From NCBI RefSeq assembly GCF_042242105.1, contig NC_092013.1:9508618-9572617 (forward strand): a stretch of 64,000 nt of DNA. The letters run 5' to 3'. Made by a program: the position numbers and the translations under genes. Shown one piece after another: positions 1 through 23,460 of the stretch (position 1 is the first letter of the stretch; each line of letters opens with the position of its first letter). The notes beneath the pieces were generated by a model, which did no database searches, was not told the DNA's origin, and worked only from the letters and a program-made list of their open reading frames with translations. This DNA is from Pempheris klunzingeri. Its lineage: Eukaryota; Chordata; Actinopteri; Acropomatiformes; Pempheridae.

Positions 1-2905
1 GGCAAAGTGCAAACTTAAAGATACCAAGTGCTGAACCAAATTCTTAAGTAAATATTAGCTTTTGCTAATTAATGTAATAATATTTATATATAAATATACA
101 ATACACAATAATATATTACATAATAACATATTATGTAATAAGAGAAGATAGCTTGTATGAAAAAATACTTGACTCTCTCTCTGGTTGGGTCTCCACCCTC
201 CCTGTGATGGCAGAGCTGCCGTGTTTGTGTCTGATTCAGGCGTTGATACACACGAGTCCTGAACTGAAAGAGGATGGGAGGAGATCGCAGCTGTATAGCC
301 CGCGGGCAGGAGCGAGTAACCTGTATGCCACCTGCGCATTTAATCATCCTTTATTGCTACAAATGCGGCCCTGTCCTGTATGAATGCACGGCCCACAAAC
401 CGCAGTCTGATCTCCCTGCAACTCATCAATTACGTGCAGGTCTTAACACTGCATGAGAGCTGTCAGAACAGAAACCACGTCAGTAACCAAGCAAGAGTGG
501 TGTTCTTCTGTGGGATTTCAAGGCTCATGAGGGGGGAAGACTACTGTGCTTTGATATTGCTTTTTTTTTTTTTACGTTTTGTGTCTTGTAATTATTACCT
601 CTCAATTTGTCCAAGCAACAATTTCAAGTGCTAGCGTGTTACGTCAGGCATTTATTTGGACACAGTCTTGAAAAGTTGACACGCAGGTAGTTTGCACACT
701 AATGTTTATTGAGACACACAAAATCCAATATTGCCTACAAATAAACAGAACCTGGTCCAGCTGTTTACAGATCAGTTAGTGATTTACTATCAGCTTTCAT
801 CCAAATGAGGTCAGCTGCAGTTACAACACTGGAGCGGCTGTTTACCTCTTCAGGTTGTGCTTACACACTGACAAAAAAGGAGGTAAAGTAGAGTGTATTA
901 AGAAAACACAAGTTTTCCCAAAATGAATCAGGCTGTCAATGCTGATGGATGGGAGTCATTTAAATAGGTGCACAATATAAGATTTAAAATGATAAACCAG
1001 TATCATGTTGTTATTGGTGCTGAAGTGAACTGAGTGTTTGGTTTAATGAGATCTCACATTTCAAACACTGTTGGTCTGTTTTTGAAATCTAATGCAACTA
1101 GCTGTTTGTTAATAAAAGAAGAGTGGATTTATGTAGGGCCTGGCCACCCATGGTGGACGACACCCTTTTTTTTTTTTGCTAATAATGTTAATATAGACAT
1201 GGTTGTGTTGTGGTCCCATGTGTGCTCTGATGACATCTGGGGAAAGATCACCCTGGAAAAGGATTCAGCTTTGGTGGTGTTGACTTCCTGTGCTGCGTGT
1301 AGTAAACATTCACGCTATCTCTGTTGCTTTTAGTACCCAAACACAGTGCAGGGATGACGAATCCAAATCCTGCCCTATTTTTCCAGGAGGAAAGAATTGC
1401 ATGACGTTGCGACCCATATTTTCATCTCCTCATCTAACATCCTTAATAGGATAATGTGTGAATAAAACATGCTCTCTCATCATATTCAAGTCCCGTCTCT
1501 ACCAACCTGTGAACGGAGCAGCAGCCATGCCAGTGCAAAATCAGACATGCTATCACTAGCAGTGCAAAGCAGTGTACATTCTGGGATCAAGTCCAGGATT
1601 TTTTTCATTATAATAACTCGAAAATACTCTTCCTCCAGCTTTGTTGACACACTAAACATAGAGTAGGTTTAAAAACCTGCTTTACCAAAGCTAGGTCGTG
1701 TTTATTTAGTTCATTTATTTAGTTAACGACACAAATAACCAGGATGTTTTGATGGAAAAGCTTTTTTTTTTTTTTTTATTAATTTAAAGTCAATAGAAAA
1801 TATGGCAAGTCGTTTTATTCCTCATTAACGTCTACACACTGTTTGCACGGATTAAGAAAAAAACAATGAAAATAGTGCATTATGTGTTATGGAGGTTATT
1901 GGAACAGAAGCCTTGGGAATAGGGCAGCACTTCATCTCTCTATCCATCTATATGGGACAGAGAGACCGCTTAAAACGAGCCCATGCAACTTTTTCTGAAC
2001 AGCAGCCACATTATATTTTCAAATGATAAAACAGTAACCCAAGTAGATGAAGCTCATTAAGTCAGACATGTATTGATTTGAATAATATTGCAATGTTTTT
2101 ATTGCTTATTCAACTTTTCCTTTCCAAGACTTTCTAAGATCACTGTCTCCCATTAAATCTGCATTCATTGATTTTTTTTTTTTTTTTTTTTTTTTTTGCC
2201 TCTTGGAGGCAGCAGAACAAGCTAAATATACAATTTTGATATTCTATAACTTTACAAAGTTGCGGCGAATGCTTAGCAAGGACAGTAGCAACATCACCTG
2301 GTCACACATTCAGCAGCCATGAAGCAACATTAGCATTTGATGGAGTCGTGTTTTTGGCCACACTGCAAATGTAAATCCAATATTCACTCTTCTTTTAGCT
2401 CTGTTTGTCTCGATCAGCTACTGAGAGAAATATCTCTTTACCCGTTAGGTGCTTCACGGTTTTCACCAATAAGGTAGTTGCTGTCTTTGTCTGTCTGTCT
2501 GTCGTTTGGTGCTGGGCAGGTAACACGTAGTAGGTTTATCAGAGGTTTTTAGCTGAAAAGAGCAACAGGAAAAAAAAGTGGATTAGAGTGGAGTTTGGAG
2601 ATTGGAAAATGAAAACCACAAGATAAAAGAGGCTAAAAGGAATAAATTAACCGTGAAATCATTTAAGTAATAGCAAAGTGGGGACCAGAATTAACATTTA
2701 AGTTTAAATTGACATTTACAGGGATTTTTTTTTTAATAGTCAGCATTAAGCAAAATTCCATGGGGCACAGTATCATACTGTTTTAAATTAATATTTTCAC
2801 ATAAATGCTCTATTGTTTTCTCATACTAAGAAATGTGCTAAGAAACACATGAATCCAGTTTCTGTGTCCAGTCTTAACCTGCAAGTGTCGCCGTTGTTTC
2901 CACAG
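1..2905. other. Probable SPRYD3 intron sequence
   Basis: No convincing coding exon, RNA gene or promoter is visible. The stretch is AT-rich, with homopolymer T runs (near 563-574, 1162-1172, 1761-1776 and a long one at about 2170-2197) and a short CTGT repeat near 2485-2502. Because the first SPRYD3 exon in the window opens in mid-protein behind an acceptor at 2905, this is most simply an intron of that gene; the upstream exons lie outside the window. Confidence 0.5.
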
Positions 2906-5900
2906 CTGCTGGAGTACGTGGGTAAAGGGAAGAGCATCGTGGACGTGGGCTTGGCTCAGGCCCGTCGGCCTCTCAACACACGCTTCCACTACTATGAGCT
3001 TGAGATCACGGATGCTGGAGAGAAGTGTTACATCGCCCTGGGGCTGGCACGCAGGGTAAGAGCCTCCTCGTTTCAGTCATCGCCATAACGATCATATGTC
3101 ATAATCATTGACACACCATGATGACACCCGCTGTACAAGCTCTGTGGTTATCTGTCGGTAAAGAAAACTTCTATCCCCCTTCTGCCCGCTCCTCGTCATC
3201 GCTCTCCCTCATACGCCCCACTGCTCTCACTGTTTCCAGTCCGAGTGATGGATGACCGTAAGAGGAAAAGCTAACAACAGAATAAATATTGTCTCATTTC
3301 ACCCCCACATCTGGTTTTCCAAGAAAGCAGGTTGTTCCATTTACATGCTAATCTACCAGTTTAACTACAACACCAAAGTGAAGTATGTGAAAGGTTGGTT
3401 ATGAGATAAGATGAGAGCATCGGTTTTGTCTCTGTTTTCTTTCTGTTTCTGCCTTCTTTTTTTTTTACTTCCTCTTTCCAAGCAGTCAGTCACCAGACAC
3501 AAGGAGGAATAAATAAAAAAGAATTATAAGCATGCTAGAGTTCCTCAAGCTAAACAATGTTAGGTTAATGTCCTAACTAATTTTTCTCAATTAGCTGGTA
3601 TTTAATCAGAAATGCTGAAATGCAGGCAAGTGTTGATCCGTATTTTTGAAACAGATTGGGTCTGAGAGAAGACCTGTTGACTGTTTACACATCAGAGATG
3701 CAGTCGGCTTCATTTGGCCTCCTATAAAGTCATCACGAACTCGCGCACGTTCTGTTCAATATAGATAAAACAGCGTAGTAACTGCTGAGGATGCAGTCAC
3801 GGTGTCATTTGAGTGACCGTTATGAAATGAAGTGGCTCGGAGATTGCTGCTTGTTGTTCGCGGTAGCTGGACGCTAATTGACTGAGCGTCACTCTTCCTA
3901 AGCACACTGCTGTTTTGCCAGCTGCGATGGTGCTCACAGCCTGGGAGGTGGTGGATCACTGTTGCACTCGCCCTTAAACATTGAGCTCCCCCTGACTTCC
4001 TCCACTATTAGTTACTGCGTGCGGGCACGCCGCGCCCTCGGGTCAGATGGCACGGAGAATGGAGCTCTGTCATTTCACTGATTGTTTTCCAGGAATTGTT
4101 TTTCTCGATGTGTCTGCGGTTCTGTTGGCGCATTATAAATCCATCAATCGGCCATTCCTGAGGTTTTCTACCATCCCCCCCGTCATCTCCTGCAACATTC
4201 ATCAGTCGGCTGATGGGAAGCGTTACCCCTCACTACAAAAATCAAAACAAAGGTGTCTCTCTCTGTCTCTGTCTCAGGGTAACGCATGCTTAACAGTTAG
4301 TAGTTACTCAGTGGTTGCTTATATTGGATAAAAGAGCAATTGTTCACAGTGCATTCCTTTTCTCTTTGTCGCTGCAGGGAAAGGTCGTACTGTTTTCTAC
4401 GCATCAGTCATTACAGACACCTTATCTCTTTAATTCTGTGTTATTCCCTCAGCTATCTTCTCATGCTTTATCCCCCCAGTCAATATTAGATCTGTTTTAT
4501 TACAAAAAATTCACGAATCCGTCCCTCCATAGAAAGTCACTGCAGTCTAGAGATGATTTAGCTGCTGTCACTTCGCTTGGTGAGAGATGATGTTGGTTTG
4601 CTGTTTGTCCAACAAACAATCTCCACAGAAGTGACACTTGCAGGAAGCTCAGTATAAAATGAGTGCAGCTCGGTTTGGAGAAGTAAATAGCAGGTGTCTA
4701 CTGGTCTCTGATGAATCACTTTGAAATATTCTAGCCCTCTCAATTAACTGTTATATTCTATTGAATGATATACCCCATAGATTATGCCATTTTCCTCTGC
4801 AGTCACATGGCGTGCAACCCCAAATTTATTTAGGGAAACCTTCTGAAGGTAATTTGCAGCGATGCTTTTACTCTTCTTTGTCCCGATCAGATTAATGCCA
4901 ACGCTCCTACTACCACTAAAACTCATCATCATCATCATCATCATCATGCACCGCGTGCTTCACATGAAATAGACATAAATGTAACATAAAAACCATTCAA
5001 ATACAATATATGATATTAAATGGAAGATAAAGGTCATTGAAAATGAATCATTGAATGTCATTGAATTGAAATTAAACAAGTTAAATATAGAATTCATAGA
5101 AGCTTAAAAGTAAAATACAACATTTTGAATGGCCGCTGTACTGCCCTTCAAAATCATATTTTTTTTGTTTGAATCCAAACGTATATTATTTGAGATCACT
5201 ATTAACATCATCATCATGGTTTCACAGGACTACCCCAAAAACAGACACCCAGGCTGGAGCAGAGGGTCCATAGCCTATCATGCAGGTGAGTGTTGGCTGG
5301 TGTGTTTTCTAATGAAATCCACATTACAGTCCAACCCAATAATTATTGTGGTGTTATGGGCAGCGCCAGTGTCTTTTTATATTTTGTCCATATTTATTGT
5401 GTCACACACTTTCTGGCAAAGGTACAAAATACAGATTTGTCAGCATGTTTTTATTTTTAATTATTATTTGATTATTAATGATATTATTGATAATGGGTTA
5501 TTATTATTTCTATGTAGCTGTCTTTGGCTTCCACCAGACAGAAATAGCCAGAACGGTGCATTGCTGAGTAGTTTCTAATAAAACAACAATAGAAGTACTC
5601 TTCTTCCAGCTCAATGTTTGTTCTCCTCCGTGTCTGCATGGGTTTCCTCAGGTTGCTCTGGTTTCCTCCCACACTCTAATTCATGCAGGTCAGGTGAACT
5701 GGAAACTCTAAATTGCTTGTAGGAGTGAGTGGGAATTAGTTTGTGTGTCTGTACAGTGTGCGTCGGCTGAATAGGATCAGCGGTTACTTGACACAGCTAA
5801 ACTAAATGTGTTCGATTTATAGAAATGTGGCAGATGTTGTCCTGTGTTTTGTCAGTATGTGACTTAAAGCTGTTGTCCTCGGTAGATGATGGGAAGTTGT

Positions 5901-6946
5901 TCCAGGGCAGCGGGGTCGGGGACGCGTTTGGACCGCGCTGCTTCGAAGGGGACATCATGGGCTGTGGGATCATGTTTCCACGTGACTACAGCCCTGACTG
6001 TGGAGGTGAAAGTCTTTTTCTATAGTTCCCAAAGCACTGTGCCTCATTATTTTACAATCTCTAATCGTCTTTCTTTTCTTTTTCTGCGTCTGGGTTCTTT
6101 CAGATGACGTAGACGACTGGGACCTCGAGGCGTTTCCCAAACCCAGCGAGGTCCAGAATGACTTGTACGCAAGCAATGAAGATGAGGAGGATGAGGGAGA
6201 AGACTTGGAGGGGAGGAAGGTCACGGTGAGATACTTTAAATCTAGGAATATCAGAATTCGCTTTGTTTGCCAAATATGTGAACTCATACAAGGAATTTGA
6301 CTTAGAAAATATAATATGCTGGAATAAATATAGGATACAGTATATACAGCTTTCTTGAATTCAATGATTATATGTTTAAAAACCTTTTCATCAACTCCAA
6401 AAATATACTTTAGAATGAATAGGTACAGTGGAAGTTTGGTGTAACAGGGTTATTGCACAGATAGTTTCTGACACTGATGTTTACGGTGCATCGGAGTGAC
6501 GACTTGTGGGTAGAAACTGTTCTTGTGTCCGGGTGTTTTGGCGTACAGTGATCTGTAGCAGAGGGGAGAGGTTGGAACATGTTGTGTCCATTGTGTGCTG
6601 GCTTGCAGTCATGTCCTGAGAGTCCATTGTAGTCTGTTCCTGTCCTATTTGGCGGCCGATCCAAACCAGACGCTGATTGAAGTGCAGAGAGCAGACTGGA
6701 TGACTGCAGAGTAGAACTGGATCAGCGTGAATATAAAACCAGAGGCGCTCACGCCTTCAGTGCAGATATTCATGTCGTCTCTCTGCTGTCCCCTTGTGTT
6801 TGTTTAAACAGGTGTTCTTCACCAGAAATGGAAAGGTGGTGGGCAGGAGGGAAGTGGCCTTACCTGTAGGAGGCTTGTACCCCACCATTGGCATGATGAG
6901 CACTGGGGAGAAGGTCAGAGTGGACCTGCACCCCCTCAGTGGCTGA
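2906..6946 (+). CDS. spryd3: SPRYD3, SPRY domain-containing protein 3 (C-terminal half, 5 exons)
   Basis: Coding exons 2906-3055, 5228-5285, 5886-6005, 6104-6225 and 6812-6946 join in frame (phases 0/0, 0/1, 1/1, 1/0, 0/stop), each with AG before and GT after. They give 194 residues ending VRVDLHPLSG. The opening LLEYVGKGKSIVDVGLAQ and the run HYYELEITDAGEKCYIALGL are the start of a SPRY/B30.2 beta sandwich. They are followed by the HPGWSRGSIAYHADDGKLF region, an acidic insert (EDEEDEGEDLEG) and the strand VFFTRNGKVVGRREVALPVG. The mammalian protein is about 440 residues with two SPRY regions, so this is the second one and the N-terminal half lies upstream of the window. The cellular role of SPRYD3 is poorly known; SPRY folds generally bind short peptides. 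Candidate poly(A) signals are at 7289-7294 and about 9461. The position beside ZNF740 and LIMA1 fits human 12q13 synteny. Confidence 0.9.
4923..4947. repeat. (ATC)n trinucleotide microsatellite
   Basis: Eight tandem CAT/ATC units are read directly in the sequence, within a SPRYD3 intron. Confidence 0.9.
5615..5790 (+). repeat. Teleost interspersed repeat, in SPRYD3 intron
   Basis: The stretch reads like a common fish dispersed element: a GTGTCTGCATGGGTTTCCTC block, a GGTTTCCTCCCACA block, then CATGCAGGTCAGGTGAACTGG and AAACTCTAAATTGC. I recognise the block order from teleost genomic sequence but cannot assign a formal repeat name. It lies between SPRYD3 exons at 5285 and 5886. Confidence 0.6.
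6410..6760 (-). mobile_element. Degraded LINE fragment (3' end of reverse-transcriptase ORF)
   Basis: On the minus strand the translation includes FQPLPSATDHCTPKHPDTRT and THKSSLRC. This resembles the decayed C-terminal tail of fish non-LTR reverse-transcriptase ORFs, in which a PSGRRYRS-type motif is followed by a basic tail. Frameshifts and stops show it is dead. It lies inside the last SPRYD3 intron. Confidence 0.5.
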
Positions 6947-9900
6947 GCAGTGTCTAGGAAATGAAAACTGAGCCTTAAAATCAGAGCAAGGACGAATGAT
7001 TGAGCTCTGGTGCGTTTTGGAGATGAGAAAATAAATAATATCTCCACATATCAACTCCAAGATGTTGGAAAGTCACTCCAGTCAAAGGGCTGACTGTGGC
7101 TCCCTCATGCTGTAAGACTAATCAAACTTTCTGGCAGAAAGTTTTTATCAAGAATGATCAAAATGATATATGTTATATTACATGCGTGCCTCAAAGAAGG
7201 GCTTTATAATTACATGGATTTAAGTAACATTGTTAAACCAGGGGTTTGTAGGGGTTAAACACTATTTTTGTCAATTTCAGGAAAGTTAATAAAATAACAT
7301 AAAATGCCAAAAAAAAAAGGGTCTCACCAGGATAATGAATGTAAAAAAACAAAACAATCAGAGCTTACGTGGACCCTCTTATCAGCAATAGCATAAGTCA
7401 GCAGATATGTAGCGCCGCTCTCACAGCCTGCAGCCATTCTGTGCTCATTACCAGAGCTCTGCTGTACTTCCTCCTATCGATGGTGCGTTACTGACACTCA
7501 CTGGTGAGAACGGTAGTCTGAAAAATAAGGCTCAGAAAGTCTTCCCAAAAAAAAAACCAAAGTAGCGCACTGAATGAACAGTGAGTTTACTCTGTGCTGC
7601 CGTGCCAGTAAAACTAGCTGCTTTATCGCTGTGGTTCTGTCAGAGGGTGGGTGCTTGTTCTGATATACAGTCATTACAGCATAGTTTGCGGCAACTGTGC
7701 CAGCCACATGCATCAGGAATTACAGGATAATCAAATGTCAAAACTATTTGTTTAATTAAATCCAAACTGTCATTATGACCTTTTAATTGGTCACAAATCA
7801 AGGTTGGTTGTTATCTCATGACTACCTGCTGTGCTTTTTTAATCAGGCCAAACTGTAGGCGGCGTACTGTCATTAAAAAATATGCAGGTTGTAATCACTC
7901 CAAAATCTTCTGATATTGCTCTAAATGTGATTTTCCAGTAGAGATATAGATGGTGTAATTACACAAATGTTCTTCAAGCGTTAAGCTTAATTTGCCTTAC
8001 ACACACAAACCAATAAAACAACTGAGGTCTATTTTTAGATGAATGAAAAGAACTCCAAACTCGCTGAATCCTGTCAATAAATTGAACCTCACGGTAAAAA
8101 AGACACATTTGAATTCTGAGGATCATGAGGTGTTTCGGATGAGATGGATACCAAATGTCTCAAAAAGGAAAAGAAAAAAACATGAAGAGTATTAAACCCT
8201 GTCAGGATGAGAAAAATGGAGGAGTAAACATGGTTCACTAGTAAATCAGTTCAAAATTAGAATATTTTACTTTAGATCTGAATGTTGAAAATGAAGCCAT
8301 ACTGTAACTAATATTTGCTGCTCTCAGGTATATTTGAAATCAAAATCTAAACAACTTTTTTATGGTTATTTCTGTGATTTTGCTGTATGTTGAAGTCAAC
8401 CATTGATTGCCACAAACCTTTAATACATTTTTTCTTGTGTTTTTTTTTGTGTCCCAAACATTGCTTTCCTAATTAATCTATTGTTTAGAAACTGAGGACT
8501 GTTAAAGTAAAAAAACTTTTCTTTTCGTGACATCAGATTTTACACACAAAACCTGCCTTTTACTATAGAGATACATTATAGATTTCTGTGCTACAAGTTG
8601 TGACTTATCCATGAAAATATGAAAAATAGGCTATTAAAGGTGGCAATTTTAGAGGGTTTTAACTTTTGCCTGCAATACTGTATATTTTTGGTTACATTTT
8701 CATTTTTTAATCTGACATAAACAGATATAAGAACTTGATTTTGTATGAAAGCTTTACAACCTGATTGCTTTAAACATTTCACCTAAGGTGCAAAGTGCCT
8801 GTATGAAAAGATCCAGTCTGCAGGTGTTGGAAATGTTCCACCTGAACGTTGGTTCTTTGTGACTCTCTAGTTTGTGGATCCACATTCGCTCTTCTTCACT
8901 TCATCCCAAAGCTGTCGCATCTGTAGACTCTGAGAAGATTTAAAAACGCCTCATTGGATCCACGTTGGGTCTCTTATCTTGCCGGGGTTTGCATTTGAAT
9001 GACAATTAATTACATCCATGAAGTTTCTCCCTGGTCAGCAAAGTTTTTAAAGACTCTGGTGTTCATGTGATGCTCGACTGCTGCTCATTGTGTGCTGAGG
9101 AAACACTCCGCACATTATCAAATCAGTCTGTACTGTAGACGGGGTGTAATTGTATGTGATTTGTCACTGTCATCGTCCAGTTTTGGTGATCTCACTATGT
9201 GTTAGTCACTATCTTATCTCTCAAAAATGATGGTCTTCTGCTGCTGTTGGCCGTCTGCCACAAGCTTTAAATATTTAGCCCCAAATTTCTTGTTTGTTTA
9301 ATTAGACATGAATGAAGTTAAACATAATCAGGGCATTTTTCACTTTCTCTCAGTCCAGCCCTTTTGAACATCCTGTCGTGTATGTTTTTGTTTCACCTTG
9401 ACTGTTCTTTCTTTTCACTTAAAGCAATAAGATAAACGTGCCATAAATAATGTACAAGAAAATAAAGAAGAATAACATTCACCAATGTGCACCAGTGGCC
9501 CTGCTTTCACTCTTTACTGTTGCATCAAATTTAATATAAGTAACATTTAGTGCTGACTGCTGGGTTTAAATGCAAATGAGGTCATTTTAGTTTTGTTTCA
9601 AATGCAGACCTAACAGTTCAACCCTTAAATTATGTATGTGTAATGAATTTTCTCTTTCTCTTGTGTGCCAATCTAACCAATTTCTCTAAAGGAGATAACA
9701 CCTGCCATGCAGTTAAGAGTTTGCTCTTTCTTTTGCTTAGTTGTTACCATGGCTGTCTCGGGACACGGGACATAAATTAATGAAGATAATATTCTGACAA
9801 AACTGAAAACAAATGCACAATAAGTCTGATAGTGAATCATGGAAAAGACTCAGCTTCCTCAGAGTTCCTTATTGATGTATTTTAATTGTGTTTCAACTAC

Positions 9901-10310
9901 AGTTAAGACTGTAATGTCCAACATGTCATCGTACAAATTATTATAAAACAGTGCAAACATTCTACGGCACATTTTAATATAATATAAAAGTGTTACATGC
10001 GACATAAACCGGATCGCATGTGAAAATGTTACACATACATCCAGAAGGCCCAAAGAGATGATATATATTGTGCTATTAGACTGATAAGATAGCTCTCAAC
10101 TATATTTTCTTTCCCTTTATTGTGGAAATGATGGTTAGAACAGTTCAAAAGAAGATTTTAACAGGACCGCGTTGTTAATCTGCATATAAACGCGATTCCT
10201 TTCTGACAGAGCCATGGTGGAGGCGTCAAACAGCCATTAGACAGTATATGTGATTATGTATACAGTAGCTCTAGTTGTATTTCTACAAAACCAGAGAGCC
10301 CCCTGCAGGA
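6947..10310. other. SPRYD3 3' UTR and SPRYD3-LIMA1 convergent intergenic region
   Basis: No coding exon is recognisable. AATAAA at 7289-7294 and an AAATAAAG context near 9460 are candidate SPRYD3 poly(A) signals. The rest is AT-rich single-copy-looking sequence. The two neighbouring genes are transcribed toward each other across this stretch. Confidence 0.45.
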
Positions 10311-10314
10311 TAGT

Positions 10315-10320
10315 TTTATT
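10315..10320 (-). terminator. Candidate LIMA1 poly(A) signal
   Basis: TTTATT on the plus strand reads AATAAA on the LIMA1 strand, about 770 bases beyond the LIMA1 stop codon. It is a plausible 3' end, but other AT-rich matches exist and no transcript evidence is available. Confidence 0.35.
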
Positions 10321-11085
10321 AAGGTTCACTGACTTGAGTGTATACTCTCTATATAACTGTTACTTATGACTGTTAACATGCTGAGGGGAGGTAAAGGCTC
10401 AATAACAGTCAGACAGCATAGCGCTGACACCGACGGTGTCTTCATCCCTGAGAGAAGACGAGACCTGCACAATGCTGGTTTGGAGGTTTGCTGAAACCCA
10501 GTCCACATTATTCTATTTTCTGTTCTGTTTTGTTTTTCCTTTGTTCACAATCCAAACTAAGGCAATGTGTAAAAATATGAACTATAAAATACAAATTTAT
10601 CCTCCAACTACATTTTAAAACTAGAGTGCTGGTGTACGCTGTTTGGTAGAAGATATTTAGGCCTTTTCTGCATTCTAGAAAGAGCAAAAATACACATAAT
10701 GACTGTTTTTGCTTGATGCAGATGGTCATTAAAAAGCACTTACAGTATAATGGTTTTTGGACACACCACCTGCAAATCATGCGCTACTGATTGTGCATAT
10801 AATTAGCAAGAGATGAGGTCCTGAGCTGCAATGTTTCAATTTAACAGAGGCCCACCTTCCAGTATGATCAAAAGTCATATATAAGCTGTATTAGATATTT
10901 TTACAGTATGTAATTAAAATGAAAAAAAGAGGCATTTGCACTTTTTAAAGGCAGTTATTGCATATATATATATATGCACACACCTATTACACATTTTTGC
11001 ATCTTAACACTAAAATCTGACAAAGCTAAATTTGTGATCTACATACGTATACCTTAGAAAAGGAGGGTGGACATGTAAGATGTTC

Positions 11086-20529
<9,444 letters not shown>

Positions 20530-23460
20530 CTCTGGCAGCTATCTGAGTACCTGAAATACAAACACAACGATGGTAAGCCATGTTCAAGTAAACCTATTGT
20601 GTAACTTCACTTTATTATCATTTCTAAACCTACTAGAAAAAAATAAACTTTATACCATTAACCAACACCTCCCCCGATTCTAGATTTGGATTTTAAAAAA
20701 ACAGCCAGTGAAGCTTCTCTGTCCTGAAAAATTCCCTGCTCGTCTCCATCCTCTTGTCTTGTATTTGTTTACCAGTCTACCATTTACAAATTGTCCGTTT
20801 TAGTCGATTGAGACCACAACACTGGCAGTATTGCATGGCATCACCTGAGAAGAACTACATCTATCTTGACTTGTACAGACTCATCAGAGCGATGGTGCCA
20901 GAGTCCAGGTTGGCGCATGTAGAAGAACTATCTGCTGTCTGAGATCACTGATTTACAAAATGTGCTCCATCAGTTTAGCTCTCGTCGCCCCCCCTCACAC
21001 ACTGCTTGACATGCATACCAAAATACGCTGTATGTGCTCATTCAGTTATGCATGCACAAAAACAAGTCAGCACGTTCAAACTTGCACACCAGTGTGTGCC
21101 GCTTGATTGCAAGACAGAAACACAAGCGGCAAACAGCAAAGGCGAGCACACTATCATTATGAGAGGGTGACTGGCCGAGGGCAACATTCACAGAGGACCA
21201 GAGAAAAGCAGCAGCGTAGCACATAAAACTTTCTTTAGCTTCACTCGAACAAACCCTGAACTTCTGATACAGTTTCTGTGTCTGGAGAGAAGTTTCCTAA
21301 TGTCAGAACATGAATCCCTCTTTTAATGCTCAGACAGAATGTGTTTAAATCACCGTTGGGCACAGCTGATAAACTCAAAGATCATTTCGCTCACTGTCTG
21401 GGCTTTTTCGCACGGGTGCATCTATTACATCACCAGTCAGATGCAAAGTGACACTGGTGACCAGTGGCGTGAGGACTTTGGACTAAAGTGAGTTTCAACA
21501 CAGCCCTGATTCTAAACGCTCAAAAACAGTCAAATGCAACCACACCTGTGACTGTAAAACCTACATAGTTGAATACATTTACACAAATAGAATACATAGT
21601 TGTATATATTACATATTATCAATATGTACTCATATTTAAATACATGTCATTATTTTCAGTTTCTGTCAGGCTACTGTTCATGTGTCTGGATTGGTAGAGC
21701 AATAACAAAAGAAATAGTTAGACACAACCCAATGGTATGAAGGACAGTCCACTGCTCAAGTACATTATTTCTCTTACAACTCAATAGCTTAGGGCTGTTT
21801 ACTGTTGCTACAGTTTTTGAGGCCTGACGGGCAAGTTAGTTTTGTCTATTGGATGTATTTAGTTCTGTGTAAAGTTATTCTATTGGTACCTGGATTTTAA
21901 GCACAAAAACAGCCTAGTTTGGTGTCCAAGCTGAAATGGAGCTTTGTTAAGTTCTCCTTTCCTGGGACACACCCTGAACAGGCCACCTGTCCGTCACAAG
22001 GATAACACGGGTGGACAGACTTTAGAGTCACAAGTCCACCTCTTTTGCATATCCTTCAACTGTTTAAAGGAAACCCAGAGCAAATGAAGAAAACAGGGAG
22101 AACATACAGAGCAAACTCCCTCCACAAAAGCGACGAGGGTTGAGGGTTGAAACCCTCTTGCACAAAGAGGGCGGCTGAGTTGACGAGAGCTGTCATTTGA
22201 AAATCAATACACCTCCAGCAGGAGATGTTTCTGATTGAAATGAATGACGGGGTGGGGTCATAGCACGCTTTTCCTGTATGTGAAAACAATTGCAATACTT
22301 TACATTCTGACTGTCTTACTTATCACCTGCTTTAGATGCCTGAGAGTAAAGACAGTAAATTGTCTTCACGGTTTTGTACAAGACGCTAAGATCACCATTT
22401 TAACCTTTTAAGCTAAATAAAAACTGTACAAACACATTTGAGCTCCATATTAAAACTTTTGCAACTCCAACAGACAATAAATAGACTTTCATTTACCTAC
22501 AACTGGTTTACTTGACCTTTTTCACACATCAGGAAACAGGTAAATGGAATTTAATGAATTGGCACTCTGCTTTCATGTTTGACAGCTCCACACCTCCTGG
22601 CATGATATCAATAATTTCATATATTACTTCTCGGAATTAGAGTTAGTCTGAGAACACAGACTAACTCGTTGTTATCAATCAGAGGTGACAAAGGTGACAA
22701 AATGCAAACAAAGCCTTTACAAAAGGTCCCCTGTTTCCGCAGGGGGTGAGGTGCACCAGAGCCCTGAAACCACCGCAGGCTATCAGATGTATGAGCTTTT
22801 GAAATCTGATAATCTAAACGCCGGCACTCAGCTTCATCTCCATCACTTGTTATCAGCAGAAGGTGAATACTGACCTTCCACCCTTCGCTTTGAGACAAGT
22901 TCTGCTTAACAACAGGTAACCACAGCACAGTGGGATACAGTGTGACTCATGGGCAAGGAGGAGTCTGCATTGCTTAACACACGGATGACTTCAGACACAA
23001 TTATTACAAGAAACAAAGGAACAATGTGTTGTGGAAATAATTTGTAGTTTGACCCCAAAGTGCTGAGGCGATGTAATAAACAGCCCTGCTCAGAGGCCAG
23101 CATGTTATTTAACTACTAACTATAGCTTTAATTCCAGGTGTGAAGCTGTAGTTATACACTGTAAATACTGTTTTATACTTTCATATAATTTCGTTACATG
23201 TAAGTTCTGTTGAGTCAGAGGAGTACAACCTGAGCCTCCAGCACAGACTCAGCAGTTGGACTGGTTTGGCATCGTTTAACAGGGAAGAAAAGGTGAGCAA
23301 AAAGGGAGTGTGTGCACGTGCCTTATTATCAAAATTAATGTAAAACACACAGTCATTATCCCACTTTTTTTTTTTAAATACATACTTCTTTTAAAAAAAA
23401 CAGCACAGGCTAGAGTCATTAACACATGTTTTCACGTCCTTGCTGTGAGTTTAGTCTTAC
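20530..23460 (-). other. LIMA1 5' UTR remnant and first intron
   Basis: The first coding exon extends 5' to 20550, where a minus-strand TTTCAG acceptor sits. The rest, to 23460, reads as an intron. It has no convincing exon and carries a reverse-oriented teleost repeat near 21960-22160. Confidence 0.6.
21960..22160 (-). repeat. Teleost interspersed repeat, reverse orientation
   Basis: AAACCCAGAGCAAATGAAGA and GGGAGAACATACAGAGCAAA, then CTCCCTCCACA and a TTGAAACC block, are degraded forms of the familiar fish element containing GGGAGAACATGCAAACTCC. It appears related to the element at 5615-5790, in the opposite orientation. Confidence 0.55.

Noticed and set aside
5129-5578. 149-residue plus-strand open frame
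   Set aside because: It is SPRYD3 exon 5228-5285 read through into both flanking introns; only the DYPKNRHPGW part is real coding sequence.
10961-10980. Palindromic TGCATATATATATATATGCA
   Set aside because: A simple AT-dinucleotide run is self-complementary by nature, so no specific function is implied.
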